Below are positions 24,423-32,334 of a DNA stretch of 32,584 bases, piece after piece; positions within the stretch are counted from its first letter, which is position 1; each line of letters opens with the position of its first letter. This DNA comes from an uncultured Pseudorhodobacter sp. (GTDB lineage Bacteria; Pseudomonadota; Alphaproteobacteria; Rhodobacterales; Rhodobacteraceae). The stretch lies in assembly GCA_913062925.1 (NCBI GenBank), contig CAJXWJ010000042.1:1-32584 (forward strand), given 5' to 3'. The translations under genes were made by a program, and so were the position numbers. The notes under the pieces are model-generated. The model saw only the letters and a program-made list of their open reading frames with translations, made no database searches and was not told the DNA's origin.

Positions 24423-25382
24423 TCAGGCAGCTGCAATCATCTCTGCCTGTTTAACAATCACCTCTGCCTGCTTGATCGAGGCAATATCGACCAACCGGCC
24501 CTTGAACACCGTCGCCCCTTCGCCGCGCGCCTTGGCATCTGCCATTGCCGCCAAAATCTCGCGCGCTTCGGCGACGGCCTGCGCCGAGGGGGTAAAGACC
24601 TCGTTGGCCAATGCGATCTGTTTGGGGTGGATCGCCCATTTGCCAACCATGCCCAGCGTCGCCGAGCGTAAGGCCTGCGCGCGAAAGCCTTCGTCATCGG
24701 AAAAATCGCCAAAGGGGCCATCGACCGGCAAAATGCCATGGGTGCGGCAAGCAGCCACAATCGCCACTTGCGCCCAGTGCCAGGGGTCAGACCAATGCTT
24801 CACCCCCTCGCGCAGCATATAGTAATTCTCTTGGGTGCCGCCGATGCCGGTGGTCTGCATCCCCATGCTGGCGGCAAAATCCGCCGCACCTAGGCTCATC
24901 GCCTGCAAACGCGGGCTAGAGGCTGCAATCTCTTCGACATGGGCAATGCCTGCGGCGGATTCGATGATCACCTCAAAGGCAATCGGCTTGCTGCGGCCCT
25001 TGGCGCGTTCAATCGCGGTGACCAAAGCATCCACCGCATAGACATCGGCAGCGCAGCCCACCTTTGGGATCATGATCTGATCCAGCCGATCGCCCGCCTG
25101 TTCCAGCAGATCAACCACGTCGCGATACCAATAGGGCGTATCAAGTCCGTTGATCCGCACGGAAAGCCATTTCTTGCCCCAGTCCACATCCGAAATCGCT
25201 GCGATCACATTGGCGCGGGCAGCATCTTTATCCAAAGGTGCCACCGAATCCTCGAGATCCAGATTGATCACATCCGCCGCACTTGCCGCCATCTTTTCAA
25301 ACAGCGCAGGCCGCGAGCCGGGCCCGAACAACTGGCAACGGTTGGGGCGCGCGGGGGGGGCGGGTTGCAGACGAAAGGACAT
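24423..25382 (-). CDS. mcl1: L-malyl-CoA/beta-methylmalyl-CoA lyase
   Basis: HpcH/HpaI-fold Mg-dependent lyase, 319 aa. It splits malyl-CoA to acetyl-CoA and glyoxylate and beta-methylmalyl-CoA to propionyl-CoA and glyoxylate, two uses within the ethylmalonyl-CoA pathway for acetate assimilation. The sequence MSFRLQPAPPARPNRCQLFG and the blocks NLDLEDSVAP, IMIPKVGCAADVYAVDALV, AFEVIIESAAGIAHVEEIAA and GAADFAASMGMQTTGIGGTQ agree closely with Rhodobacter sphaeroides Mcl1 as I remember it. Metal-binding acidic residues sit in the conserved Glu and Asp of these blocks. The family normally occurs where isocitrate lyase is absent. The upstream region has TTGCG repeats, possibly a control site. Confidence 0.93.
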   Translation of the reverse strand: MSFRLQPAPPARPNRCQLFGPGSRPALFEKMAASAADVINLDLEDSVAPLDKDAARANVIAAISDVDWGKKWLSVRINGLDTPYWYRDVVDLLEQAGDRLDQIMIPKVGCAADVYAVDALVTAIERAKGRSKPIAFEVIIESAAGIAHVEEIAASSPRLQAMSLGAADFAASMGMQTTGIGGTQENYYMLREGVKHWSDPWHWAQVAIVAACRTHGILPVDGPFGDFSDDEGFRAQALRSATLGMVGKWAIHPKQIALANEVFTPSAQAVAEAREILAAMADAKARGEGATVFKGRLVDIASIKQAEVIVKQAEMIAAA

Positions 25383-25420
25383 TTAGCCTCGCAAGTATGT
25401 TTCTAATTTGATATCTATCG

Positions 25421-25470
25421 GGTTATATTGTTGCGCAACCACTCGCAAGCAATTTTCGCATCCGCAGCAA
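25421..25470 (-). promoter_or_regulatory. mcl1 upstream region with TTGCG-type repeats
   Basis: On the minus strand, TGCGAAAA, CTTGCGAG and the palindrome TTGCGCAA follow one another about 40-85 nt before mcl1, the last two in 10-nt phase, and adjoin an AT-rich TATAAC candidate -10. They loosely resemble the TTTGCAAA-like sites of RamB/PccR (ScfR) regulators of carbon assimilation. Match by eye only. Confidence 0.35.
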
Positions 25471-25677
25471 AATTACCGCGCCGCAGCAAGATCTTTGGCA
25501 ACGACCAAGCAAAGATACGGCTTGGCTTGGCATGATGCAGCTTGGCAAGAAACAGATCATGGGCGGGCCTATTGCCACCTTGACGGGCCGCTTTTGCTCC
25601 GCCAAGACCATGAACAGCCGCTGATCCATGACGCCGTCGGCGTCTACCCAGCACAACCGCAGCTTTGGGGATAAACC

Positions 25678-26538
25678 ATGACCCGTACCGTCTATCTGAA
25701 CGGCGACTATCTGCCGGAAACCGAGGCGAAAGTCTCGATCTTTGACCGTGGCTTTCTGATGTCGGATGGCGTCTATGAGGTGACTTCGGTTTTGGGCGGC
25801 AAGCTGATCGACTTTGCCGGCCATTGCGCCCGCCTTGGCCGCAGCCTTTCGGAACTTGGCATGGCAGCGCCTTGCAGCGATGCCGAGCTGCTGGCGATCC
25901 ACCGCGAGCTGGTCACGCTGAACGACATCACCGACGGCATGATCTATTTGCAGGTCACCCGTGGCAATCCGGGCGACCGCGATTTCGCCTATCCGCCGGC
26001 CGATACCAAACCGACGCTGGTGCTGTTTACGCAAAACAAACCCGGCCTTGCCGATGCCCCTGCCGCCAAAACCGGCTGGAAGGTGATCTCGGTTGCTGAT
26101 GAACGTTGGGGCCGCCGCGACATCAAGACCACGCAGCTTTTGTATCCGTCGATGGCCAAGATGATGGCCAAGGCCGCGCATGTCGATGACGCCTGGTTTG
26201 TCGAAGACGGCATGGTGACCGAGGGCACCTCGAACAACGCCTATATCGTCAAGGGCAACCGCATCATCACCCGCGCGCTGTCGCATGACATCTTGCACGG
26301 CATCACCCGCGCCGCCGTGCTGCGCTTTGCCGCCGAAGCGCAGATGGAGGTGGAAGAGCGCAACTTTACCATCGCCGAAGCCCAGCAGGCCGACGAGGCT
26401 TTTGTGACCTCTGCTTCGGCCTTTGTGATGCCAGTGGTGGAAATCGACGGCGCTGCGGTGGGCACCGGGGCCGTCGGCCAATTGGTGCCACGCCTGCGCG
26501 AGATTTATCTGGAAGAAATGGCGAAAGCCGCGATCTAA
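25678..26538 (+). CDS. dat: D-amino-acid aminotransferase (class IV PLP transaminase)
   Basis: Fold-type IV PLP aminotransferase, 286 aa, most like D-alanine transaminase, which interconverts D-alanine and D-glutamate with their keto acids. Visible are YLNGDYLPETEAKVSIFDRG (the class IV N-terminus), YLQVTRGNPGDRDFAYP, RRDIKTTQLLYPSMAKMMAK with probable PLP lysine K150, FVEDGMVTEGTSNNAYIVKG and LHGITRAAVL. The class also contains branched-chain aminotransferase and aminodeoxychorismate lyase; the YLQVTRG block and the DIKTTQLL lysine region favour the D-amino-acid type. D-amino acids would supply peptidoglycan. It is divergent from mcl1 across a 295-nt gap. Confidence 0.85.
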   Translation: MTRTVYLNGDYLPETEAKVSIFDRGFLMSDGVYEVTSVLGGKLIDFAGHCARLGRSLSELGMAAPCSDAELLAIHRELVTLNDITDGMIYLQVTRGNPGDRDFAYPPADTKPTLVLFTQNKPGLADAPAAKTGWKVISVADERWGRRDIKTTQLLYPSMAKMMAKAAHVDDAWFVEDGMVTEGTSNNAYIVKGNRIITRALSHDILHGITRAAVLRFAAEAQMEVEERNFTIAEAQQADEAFVTSASAFVMPVVEIDGAAVGTGAVGQLVPRLREIYLEEMAKAAI

Positions 26539-26547
26539 GCTTGGGCC

Positions 26548-26570
26548 ACGGGCGGGAGTTACCCGCCCGT
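26548..26570. terminator. Hairpin between convergent dat and RTX genes
   Basis: ACGGGCGGG (26548-26556) pairs perfectly with CCCGCCCGT (26562-26570) around a 5-nt loop, 9 nt after the dat stop and 6 nt before the end of the convergent gene. No T-run follows on either strand. A two-way terminator is likely. Confidence 0.65.
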
Positions 26571-26576
26571 GTCGCC

Positions 26577-27527
26577 TTAGTAGTCCTGCATGACTTTGCT
26601 TAGATCAACATCGGCGGCCTTTACGCCCGCCAAAAGTGCTACGGGTTCACCGTTCAAATGCAGCATGGCCCCACCCGAGACATCGACAACAGAGGTTGGA
26701 AGGTCACTAGTCCCATCATGAAAAATAGTCAGCTTGTCGTCGGCAAGATGATAATCGGTGATCGTCACAGGATCATCACCCGTGACATGGTACAAGCCAA
26801 AATCATCCTTTCCTGCGCCACCTGTCAAAATGTCGCCCTTGTCACCAAACAAAACGTCATTGCCATCACCGCCGTAAAGGTCTGACGGATCAGTTGCCGC
26901 ATCATGATTGTTGATCGCGCGACCAAGCCTATCGACCTGAGTTGGGCTCAAATCAGCGCCAAACTGATCCAAAAGGCGCACGCCGACATCATCAGTTTGC
27001 CAATCCGTATCCGTGGGGAGGCTAACAGAATTGACACCCGAGAGACTATCATTTCCCGCCCCGCCAACCAAAGTATCACCACCCGACAGAGAGGCCAGCA
27101 CATCATTGCCGCTGCCGCCGTCTAGGTAATCATTTCCCGCGCCGCCCAAGAGAAAATCATCGCCCCTGCCACCATAAAGCTTATCATCACCAACGCCGCC
27201 CAAGATGGTATCGGCACCAGCGCCGCCACCGAGCGTATCAGCCCCAGCCTCGCCCGAGATCACATCATCGCCCGCGCCGCCGGAAACATAGTCACTGCCG
27301 CCACCGGCAAAGACCACCTCATCGCCCGGGGTGCCAACCACCTGATCAGCTTGGTCCATCGCTTTGAAGATCGTGCTATCCACGGGCGTGATCTCTGCAC
27401 TGCCTGAATAATCCGAGAGCGTATCGGTGGAATCAGGGCCGTCGTCAGCGCTGCTGCCAGATCCGCCATGATCGCCAATCAGGCCCCAAGCCAAAAATGG
27501 CAATCCAAAAAGCAAAATCAGTTCCAT
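26577..27527 (-). CDS. RTX (hemolysin-type) calcium-binding repeat protein
   Basis: Protein of 316 aa dominated by GGxGxDxux nonapeptide repeats that form a Ca-binding beta-roll. The first block is residues 73-164, about ten repeats such as GGAGDDVIS, GGVGDDKLY and GGAGNDYLD. After a 52-residue non-repeat insert comes a second short block at 217-243 (GGDGNDVLF, GGAGKDDFG). The C-terminus resembles the serralysin-type secretion end (ITDYHLADDKLTIFHDGT). The N-terminus MELILLFGLPFLAWGLIGDH is strongly hydrophobic, which is unusual for type I-secreted RTX proteins and suggests membrane anchoring or a signal-like start. No enzyme domain is seen. The start is the ATG with an AGGGGGG site. The DNA is visibly less GC-rich than its neighbours. 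Target and role are unknown. Confidence 0.85.
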   Translation of the reverse strand: MELILLFGLPFLAWGLIGDHGGSGSSADDGPDSTDTLSDYSGSAEITPVDSTIFKAMDQADQVVGTPGDEVVFAGGGSDYVSGGAGDDVISGEAGADTLGGGAGADTILGGVGDDKLYGGRGDDFLLGGAGNDYLDGGSGNDVLASLSGGDTLVGGAGNDSLSGVNSVSLPTDTDWQTDDVGVRLLDQFGADLSPTQVDRLGRAINNHDAATDPSDLYGGDGNDVLFGDKGDILTGGAGKDDFGLYHVTGDDPVTITDYHLADDKLTIFHDGTSDLPTSVVDVSGGAMLHLNGEPVALLAGVKAADVDLSKVMQDY

Positions 27528-27613
27528 GCAGCCCCCCTGACAAAAGCAACGGCCTGCTGCCAAAATGCGCGGCAGGCGCTTGGGTCAGATGTCGACGAGC
27601 CTATCCTTTTTAG

Positions 27614-27628
27614 TCAAGAAAAAGTTAA
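27614..27628 (-). promoter_or_regulatory. Possible CtrA-type site upstream of the RTX gene
   Basis: On the minus strand TTAA, 7 nt, TTGA, one mismatch from the CtrA box TTAA-N7-TTAA, in an AT-rich tract about 90 nt before the RTX gene start. Such a short motif occurs by chance; weak evidence. Confidence 0.2.
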
Positions 27629-27691
27629 TATTGGACACAACTTGCAAACAAAGGGCTGGTTTTGCGCGCTTTGGATGCAAAATGGCCAAGC

Positions 27692-28420
27692 TTAAAGCTG
27701 CGCCAGCACCTCTTGCAGAATCGGCGCCAAACGCGCGGCCCAGGCCTGCTGCTGGGTGTCTGTTGCAATCAGGTCATTTCGCAGCTCGATCAGGGTGTTG
27801 TGCCGACCCGAGGCAATCGCATGGCGGTCCACCGAATCACCCGGAAGCTGGCCCGCATAGGGCTCGTTGTCGCCGATACAAAGGTCCGTTTCCTGCGCCA
27901 GACGCGCAATCAGCGGTTGCGACAGCCGCGCATCCTCGTGGCCATAAAGCACACCCACATGCCAAGGCCGCAGCGCCCGCCCCTTCAGGCAGGGGGTGAA
28001 AGAGTGAATGGCCAGAACAACCGTATCTTCGCGCCGCGCCGCAAGTTTGGCATAGGCATCATGATAGGGGCGATACAGGGTCTGCAAGCGCCGCTCGACC
28101 TCTGCGGCATCGACATGACGGTTGGCCGGAATGATCGTGCCGTCATAAAGCTTCATCACCAGGGTCGGATCATGCTCGCCGCGATTGGGATCAATCACCA
28201 AACGGCTGAAATCAGAGGCAATCACAGGGCTATCCAGCAAATGCCCAAGCGCGCGGGCAAGCCCCAAGGCGCCAACATCATAGGCGATGTGGCGCGCCAT
28301 ATCCTGATCGCTGATGCCCAATGATCCGCCGCCAATATCGGCGGGCACGCGGTTGGTCGCATGATCAACCGTCACCAGCCACCGACCCGCCCGCTCTGTT
28401 CCTTCCACCGTGAATGCCAT
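27692..28420 (-). CDS. N-formylglutamate amidohydrolase family protein
   Basis: Zn-dependent hydrolase of the FGase/HutG family (PF05013), 242 aa. Visible are VTVDHATNRVPADIGGGSLG, RHIAYDVGALGLARALGHLL, ASDFSRLVIDPNRG, and VVLAIHSFTPCLKGR with the probable metal and catalytic His; LIELRNDLI is the conserved end block. Family members remove formyl from N-formylglutamate in histidine breakdown, but no hut genes lie nearby, so the substrate here is uncertain; a peptide or other N-acyl amino acid is possible. It is divergent from pyk across 148 nt. Confidence 0.85.
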   Translation of the reverse strand: MAFTVEGTERAGRWLVTVDHATNRVPADIGGGSLGISDQDMARHIAYDVGALGLARALGHLLDSPVIASDFSRLVIDPNRGEHDPTLVMKLYDGTIIPANRHVDAAEVERRLQTLYRPYHDAYAKLAARREDTVVLAIHSFTPCLKGRALRPWHVGVLYGHEDARLSQPLIARLAQETDLCIGDNEPYAGQLPGDSVDRHAIASGRHNTLIELRNDLIATDTQQQAWAARLAPILQEVLAQL

Positions 28421-28448
28421 GTTTCCCCGCCTCAGCCGCCGTCACACT

Positions 28449-28476
28449 ATCTTATGATTTCATCTTTATGCTGCAA
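28449..28476 (-). promoter_or_regulatory. Putative promoter of the N-formylglutamate amidohydrolase gene
   Basis: On the minus strand TTGCAG (28476-28471), 16-nt spacer, TAAGAT (28454-28449), 29 nt before the start codon. Confidence 0.35.
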
Positions 28477-28492
28477 TGCAACACAGCGCCAG

Positions 28493-28521
28493 TTGCCCCG
28501 CAATCGGTATTGGGCCATAAG
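28493..28521 (+). promoter_or_regulatory. Putative promoter of pyk
   Basis: TTGCCC (28493-28498), 17-nt spacer, CATAAG (28516-28521), 48 nt before the pyk ATG. Confidence 0.4.
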
Positions 28522-28568
28522 ACCCTCGGCCCACCAAAGAAATTGAACGCGACGAAAAGGAACAAGGC

Positions 28569-30017
28569 ATGAGACGCCTTCGGAATGTTAAGATCGTGGC
28601 CACTTTGGGCCCAGCTTCCAGCGACTATAAGATGATCCGCGCTTTGTTCGAGGCGGGGGCCGATGTGTTCCGCTTGAACATGAGCCATGGCACCCATGCC
28701 GAACAGGCAGCCCGCCACGCCATTATTCGGCAGGTCGAGGCGGATGTGGGTCGCCCCATCGCCATTTTGGCCGATCTTCAGGGCCCTAAACTGCGCGTTG
28801 GCACCTTTGCCAAGCCAGAGGGCGAAGATCTGGTGATCGGCGCAGAGTTCCGCATGGATCTTGCAGCCGCCCCCGGCGACGCAACCCGCGTGCAACTGCC
28901 GCACCCCGAGATTTTTGCCGCTCTTGAGGCTGGCTCTAGCCTTTTGGTCAACGACGGCAAGATCCGTCTGCGGGTCAAAGACTGCGGCAAAGACTTTGCC
29001 AACTGCGTGGTCGAAGTCGGCGGCGTAATTTCCAACCGCAAGGGCGTGAACGTGCCGGATGTGGTTCTGCCCTTGGCAGCGCTTTCGGCAAAAGACCGCG
29101 ATGACCTTGAATTCGCTTGCGAATTGGGTGTCGATTGGCTGGCTTTGTCCTTCGTGCAGCGCCCCGAAGATGTGATCGAAGCGCGTCAGTTGGCCAAAGG
29201 CCGCGCCGCGATTCTGTCGAAAATCGAAAAGCCTGCGGCTGTCAAAGCCTATGACGCGATTTTGCAGGTCTCTGACGGCATCATGGTGGCACGCGGCGAT
29301 CTGGGCGTTGAATTGCCCGTCACCTCGGTGCCGCCGATCCAGAAACGCTTGGTGCGCGGCGCGCGCGCTGCGGCAAAGCCTGTGATCGTTGCGACCCAAA
29401 TGCTCGAATCGATGATCGAAGCGCCGGTGCCAACCCGCGCCGAAGTCTCGGATGTGGCAACCGCCATTTATGAAGGCGCGGATGCGATCATGCTTTCGGC
29501 CGAATCGGCTGCGGGCAAATTCCCGATCGAAGCCGTCACCACGATGAACAACGTGGCGATGTCGGTCGAAAAAGACCCGACCTATCGTCAGGTGATCGAA
29601 GCCAGCCGCGTTGTGCGTCGCGAAACCATTGCCGACGGCATCGTTGCCGCCGCGCGTGAAATCGCCGAAGCTACCAACATCAAGGCCATCGCTTGCTTTA
29701 CCCAAAGCGGCGAAACTGCCAGCCTTGTGGCGCGCGAACGGCCACAGGTGCCGATCATTGCGCTGACGCCGCTGATGTCGACCGCCCGCAGGCTTGCGCT
29801 GACATGGGGCGCGCATTGCGCCATTACCGAACCGCAAGACCGCTTTAAGGGCGCCGTTTTGGCTGCCATTGGTGCTGCGCGCCGCGATGGCTTTGCCGAA
29901 GTCGAAGATCAGATCGTTGTGACCGCAGGTGTGCCTTTTAACGTCAAAGGCACAACCAATATCCTGCGTGTGGCGCCTTGTGATGAACGGTTGATTTCGC
30001 GGGTAGACCCAGAATAA
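28569..30017 (+). CDS. pyk: Pyruvate kinase
   Basis: Glycolytic enzyme making pyruvate and ATP from phosphoenolpyruvate, 482 aa, full length. Motifs in order: KIVATLGPASS, ADVFRLNMSHG, ILADLQGPKLRVG, the active-site block AILSKIEKPAAVKAYDAIL with the catalytic Lys and metal-binding Glu, VSDGIMVARGDLGVELP, ATQMLESMIEAPVPTRAEVS, and the C-terminal domain (GIVAAAREIAEATNIKAIAC). AAGGA precedes the ATG. A small membrane-protein gene follows 30 nt after the stop, probably on the same transcript. The nearby ethylmalonyl-CoA enzyme (mcl1) and pyk both act around central carbon metabolism, but no regulatory link is seen. Confidence 0.96.
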   Translation: MRRLRNVKIVATLGPASSDYKMIRALFEAGADVFRLNMSHGTHAEQAARHAIIRQVEADVGRPIAILADLQGPKLRVGTFAKPEGEDLVIGAEFRMDLAAAPGDATRVQLPHPEIFAALEAGSSLLVNDGKIRLRVKDCGKDFANCVVEVGGVISNRKGVNVPDVVLPLAALSAKDRDDLEFACELGVDWLALSFVQRPEDVIEARQLAKGRAAILSKIEKPAAVKAYDAILQVSDGIMVARGDLGVELPVTSVPPIQKRLVRGARAAAKPVIVATQMLESMIEAPVPTRAEVSDVATAIYEGADAIMLSAESAAGKFPIEAVTTMNNVAMSVEKDPTYRQVIEASRVVRRETIADGIVAAAREIAEATNIKAIACFTQSGETASLVARERPQVPIIALTPLMSTARRLALTWGAHCAITEPQDRFKGAVLAAIGAARRDGFAEVEDQIVVTAGVPFNVKGTTNILRVAPCDERLISRVDPE

Positions 30018-30047
30018 GCTTTAACTCTTTGAGTAAAGGGTATTGCC

Positions 30048-30272
30048 ATGGTGTACGATCAGATTCTGGTTCTTAGTCTTGCGATCTGTGTCTTGGCGAT
30101 ACCCCCGATGTTCTCTGCCTATGTTGATAGCCGCCCGCCTCGGTCGGCGGCTATCATGATGATGATCGGTGGCGTCCTGCTGGTCGTGGCGCTAACGCAA
30201 AAACCAGGCGGCTATCGCTTTGCGGATATACCGCATGCTGTGACGCGGGTGATTGCGGGCATCATCCGGTAA
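30048..30272 (+). CDS. Small two-helix membrane protein of unknown function
   Basis: A 74-aa protein, not recognised beyond being of a type I recall between pyk and rpmI in related genomes. Two hydrophobic segments are clear: QILVLSLAICVLAIPPMF and AAIMMMIGGVLLVVALTQ, joined by a short polar turn (SAYVDSRPPR). The C-terminus GYRFADIPHAVTRVIAGIIR is amphipathic. An AGGG site precedes the ATG. An 11-bp hairpin lies inside the gene (30125-30156), over the codons for the turn and the start of the second helix. Confidence 0.7.
   Translation: MVYDQILVLSLAICVLAIPPMFSAYVDSRPPRSAAIMMMIGGVLLVVALTQKPGGYRFADIPHAVTRVIAGIIR
30125..30156 (+). repeat. Strong hairpin inside the small membrane-protein gene
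   Basis: TGATAGCCGCC (30125-30135) is fully complementary to GGCGGCTATCA (30146-30156), with a 10-nt loop. It falls within codons for the loop and second helix of the small protein. It may attenuate or stabilise the pyk transcript, or be chance. Confidence 0.45.
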
Positions 30273-30290
30273 ACTGCGGCCAGAATCCGC

Positions 30291-30319
30291 TTGCACCCCT
30301 GGGCTGGCGCGCCTATAGG
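30291..30319 (+). promoter_or_regulatory. Putative promoter of rpmI-rplT
   Basis: TTGCAC (30291-30296), 17-nt spacer, TATAGG (30314-30319). The expected transcript would have a leader of about 65 nt containing imperfect complementarity (ATGCTGGC with GCCAAGCAT) before rpmI. Confidence 0.55.
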
Positions 30320-30390
30320 GACCACTCGAATACCCCGCGATGCTGGCCAACGTGGCATGCCAAGCATTGCCTGCAACCATGGAGATGGAA

Positions 30391-30591
30391 ATGCCCAAGA
30401 TGAAGACCAAGTCGGCGGCGAAGAAGCGTTTCAGCTTCACTGCTTCCGGTCGTGTAAAAGCTGGCGTTGCCGGCAAACGCCACGGCATGATCAAACGCAC
30501 GACGAAGTTCATTCGTGACGCGACGGGGACCATGATCCTTTGCGCATCCGATGCGAAAATCGTCAAAAAATACATGCCATACGACCGGTAA
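30391..30591 (+). CDS. rpmI: 50S ribosomal protein L35
   Basis: Small basic protein of the large ribosomal subunit, 66 aa. [20 protein letters not shown] and [20 protein letters not shown] are the L35 signature. The ATG at 30391 follows GGAGATGGAA; upstream in-frame ATGs add residues not found in L35. rplT starts 11 nt after the stop, the universal rpmI-rplT pair. infC, which often precedes this pair, is not here, so the genes have their own promoter. Confidence 0.97.
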   Translation: MPKMKTKSAAKKRFSFTASGRVKAGVAGKRHGMIKRTTKFIRDATGTMILCASDAKIVKKYMPYDR

Positions 30592-30602
30592 GGAGAGCTT
30601 AG

Positions 30603-30968
30603 ATGTCCCGCGTTAAATCTGGCGTCGTTACCCACGCCCGTCACCGCAAGGTGATCAAGAAGGCGGCTGGCTATTACGCCGCCCGCTCCACGAACTTCCG
30701 CACAGCTACTCAGGCCGTTGATAAGGCCCAGCAGTATGCAACGCGCGACCGTAAGAACCGCAAGCGCAACTTCCGCGCTTTGTGGATCCAGCGGATCAAC
30801 GCTGCCGTGCGTCTGTTCGACATCGAGTTCACATACTCGCGTTTCATCAACGGTCTGGCGAAAGCTGGCATCGAGGTGGACCGTAAGGTTCTGGCCGATC
30901 TGGCCGTGCACGAGCCCGAGGCGTTTAACGCCATCGCAGCTCAGGCCAAAGCCGCTCTGGCTGCTTGA
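30603..30968 (+). CDS. rplT: 50S ribosomal protein L20
   Basis: rRNA-binding protein needed early in 50S assembly, 121 aa, standard length. The highly basic N-terminal arm [20 protein letters not shown] is followed by [40 protein letters not shown] and the globular end block [20 protein letters not shown]. In E. coli and Bacillus L20 represses its own operon by binding the leader RNA; the short leader upstream of rpmI could do this here, but that is not shown. AAGGAGAG lies before the ATG, and a strong intrinsic terminator follows. Confidence 0.97.
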   Translation: MSRVKSGVVTHARHRKVIKKAAGYYAARSTNFRTATQAVDKAQQYATRDRKNRKRNFRALWIQRINAAVRLFDIEFTYSRFINGLAKAGIEVDRKVLADLAVHEPEAFNAIAAQAKAALAA

Positions 30969-30986
30969 TTTCAAGCTGATCTAAAG

Positions 30987-31016
30987 AAAAGGCCCTGCTT
31001 TTGCGGGGCCTTTTTT
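30987..31016 (+). terminator. Intrinsic terminator of rpmI-rplT
   Basis: AAAAGGCCCTGC (30987-30998) pairs with the complementary arm at 31003-31014 (one G-T pair), loop TTTT, ending in six Ts (31011-31016). This is the only textbook Rho-independent terminator in the window. Confidence 0.92.
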
Positions 31017-31070
31017 ATTGCGCGGCGCAGGGTCTTTCGCGCTTATTCGTTCTGCGATTTTGCCGACCAC

Positions 31071-31099
31071 TTGCATCCGCGCGCCCTTGCCGTTAGCAC
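31071..31099 (+). promoter_or_regulatory. Putative promoter of pheS
   Basis: TTGCAT (31071-31076), 17-nt spacer, TAGCAC (31094-31099), 27 nt before the ATG. No leader-peptide attenuator or T-box is seen in the 109-nt gap after the rplT terminator. Confidence 0.4.
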
Positions 31100-31125
31100 C
31101 AAACGGCACGAATTCGGAGACTGTC

Positions 31126-32208
31126 ATGGACGGGTTAGACGATCTTAAGGCCAAATATCTGGTCGCCATTGCCAATATCGGCGATGAAGCCGGTCTGGAA
31201 GAGCTGCGCCTTGCCGCCCTTGGCAAAAAGGGCGAGATTTCGGCGCTGATGTCGGCTCTGGGCAAAATGGACCCCGACGCGCGCAAAGCCGCAGGCGCGA
31301 TGCTGAACGTGCTGAAAGACGAGATCGACGCCGCTCTGCGCGCCAAAAAGGCAGCGCTTGGCGATGCCGCCCTTGACGCGCGCCTGCGCTCGGAGTGGTT
31401 GGACGTCACCCTGCCTGCGCGCCCACGCCGTCAGGGCACCATCCACCCCGTCAGCCAAGTGATGGAAGAGCTGACCGCGATCTTTGCCGATATGGGCTTT
31501 GCCGTCGCCGAAGGTCCGCAGATCGAATCAGACTGGTATAACTTTGACGCGCTGAACATCCCGCCCGAGCACCCCGCGCGGCAGGAACACGACACCTTCT
31601 TTATGCACCGTGCCGAGGGCGATCTGCGCCCGCCGCATGTCTTGCGCACCCATACCAGCCCGGTGCAGATTCGCGCCATGACCGAACAGGGCGCGCCGAT
31701 CCGGGTGATTGCTCCCGGTCGCGTCTACCGCATGGATATGGACCAAACCCATACCCCGATGTTCCATCAGGTCGAAGGTCTTGCGATTGGCCGCGACATC
31801 AGCATGGCCAATCTGAAATGGACGCTGGAGGAATTCTGCCGCGCCTTTTTCGAGGTTGATAAGGTCGAGCTGCGCTTTCGTGCCAGCCACTTCCCCTTTA
31901 CCGAACCCTCTGCCGAAGTTGATATCCGTTATTCCAATGTTGGCGGTCAGCTGCGCATTGGCGAGGGCGACAAATGGATGGAAATTCTTGGCTCGGGCAT
32001 GGTTCACCCCAAAGTGCTGGCCGCAGCCGGTGTGAACCCCGATGAATGGCAAGGCTTTGCCTTTGGCATGGGCATCGACCGCATTGCTATGCTGAAATAC
32101 GGCATCCCCGATCTGCGCGCGTTTTTTGAAAGCGATCTACGCTGGCTGCGCCATTACGGCTTTGCAGCGCTGGATATGCCGGATCTTGCTGGCGGTTTGT
32201 CGGCCTAA
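31126..32208 (+). CDS. pheS: Phenylalanyl-tRNA synthetase alpha subunit
   Basis: Catalytic alpha subunit of the class II (alpha-beta)2 PheRS, 360 aa. An N-terminal helical coiled-coil arm (residues 1-90) binds tRNA. The catalytic core carries [20 protein letters not shown] (motif 1), [29 protein letters not shown] (motif 2), [20 protein letters not shown] and the glycine-rich end [20 protein letters not shown] (motif 3). CGGAG precedes the ATG at 31126; the open frame upstream (from 31018) overlaps the rplT terminator region and is not expected to be translated. pheT is separated from pheS by 294 nt rather than directly following. Confidence 0.97.
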   Translation: MDGLDDLKAKYLVAIANIGDEAGLEELRLAALGKKGEISALMSALGKMDPDARKAAGAMLNVLKDEIDAALRAKKAALGDAALDARLRSEWLDVTLPARPRRQGTIHPVSQVMEELTAIFADMGFAVAEGPQIESDWYNFDALNIPPEHPARQEHDTFFMHRAEGDLRPPHVLRTHTSPVQIRAMTEQGAPIRVIAPGRVYRMDMDQTHTPMFHQVEGLAIGRDISMANLKWTLEEFCRAFFEVDKVELRFRASHFPFTEPSAEVDIRYSNVGGQLRIGEGDKWMEILGSGMVHPKVLAAAGVNPDEWQGFAFGMGIDRIAMLKYGIPDLRAFFESDLRWLRHYGFAALDMPDLAGGLSA

Positions 32209-32217
32209 GCCCCTGCT

Positions 32218-32334
32218 CTAGACAAATACGCCAAGCTTTAGAAACAGCAAGACGGTCAGACCAAGCAAAATGCAAAGTCTTACCGCCTCGCTGCGGCGCA
32301 TGTCTTTGGGGATCTCGAGCGTTATCAGAGCCAT
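32218..32334 (-). CDS. Possible small single-pass membrane protein between pheS and pheT
   Basis: A 38-codon minus-strand ORF: MALITLEIPKDMRRSEAVRL followed by one hydrophobic helix (CILLGLTVLLFLKLGVFV) ending at the stop. A basic segment before the helix is typical of membrane miniproteins. The frame remains open upstream to 32535, but those residues look like random coding and would overlap pheT. The ribosome site is weak. It sits antisense in the gap that separates pheS and pheT. It may be real or a chance ORF. Confidence 0.4.
   Translation of the reverse strand: MALITLEIPKDMRRSEAVRLCILLGLTVLLFLKLGVFV

Noticed and set aside
25521-25546. CTTGGC/TTGGCA repeats resembling a sigma-54 -24 element
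   Set aside because: No GC/TTGC -12 element at the right spacing; likely simple sequence repetition.
28452-29837. Long minus-strand ORF (461 codons) opposite pyk
   Set aside because: Composition (many His, Phe, Asp) is typical of the antisense frame of GC-rich genes; pyk is certain.
31017-31125. Possible leader-peptide attenuator or T-box before pheS
   Set aside because: No phenylalanine-rich leader ORF and no T-box specifier or antiterminator pattern; the only hairpin is the rplT terminator.
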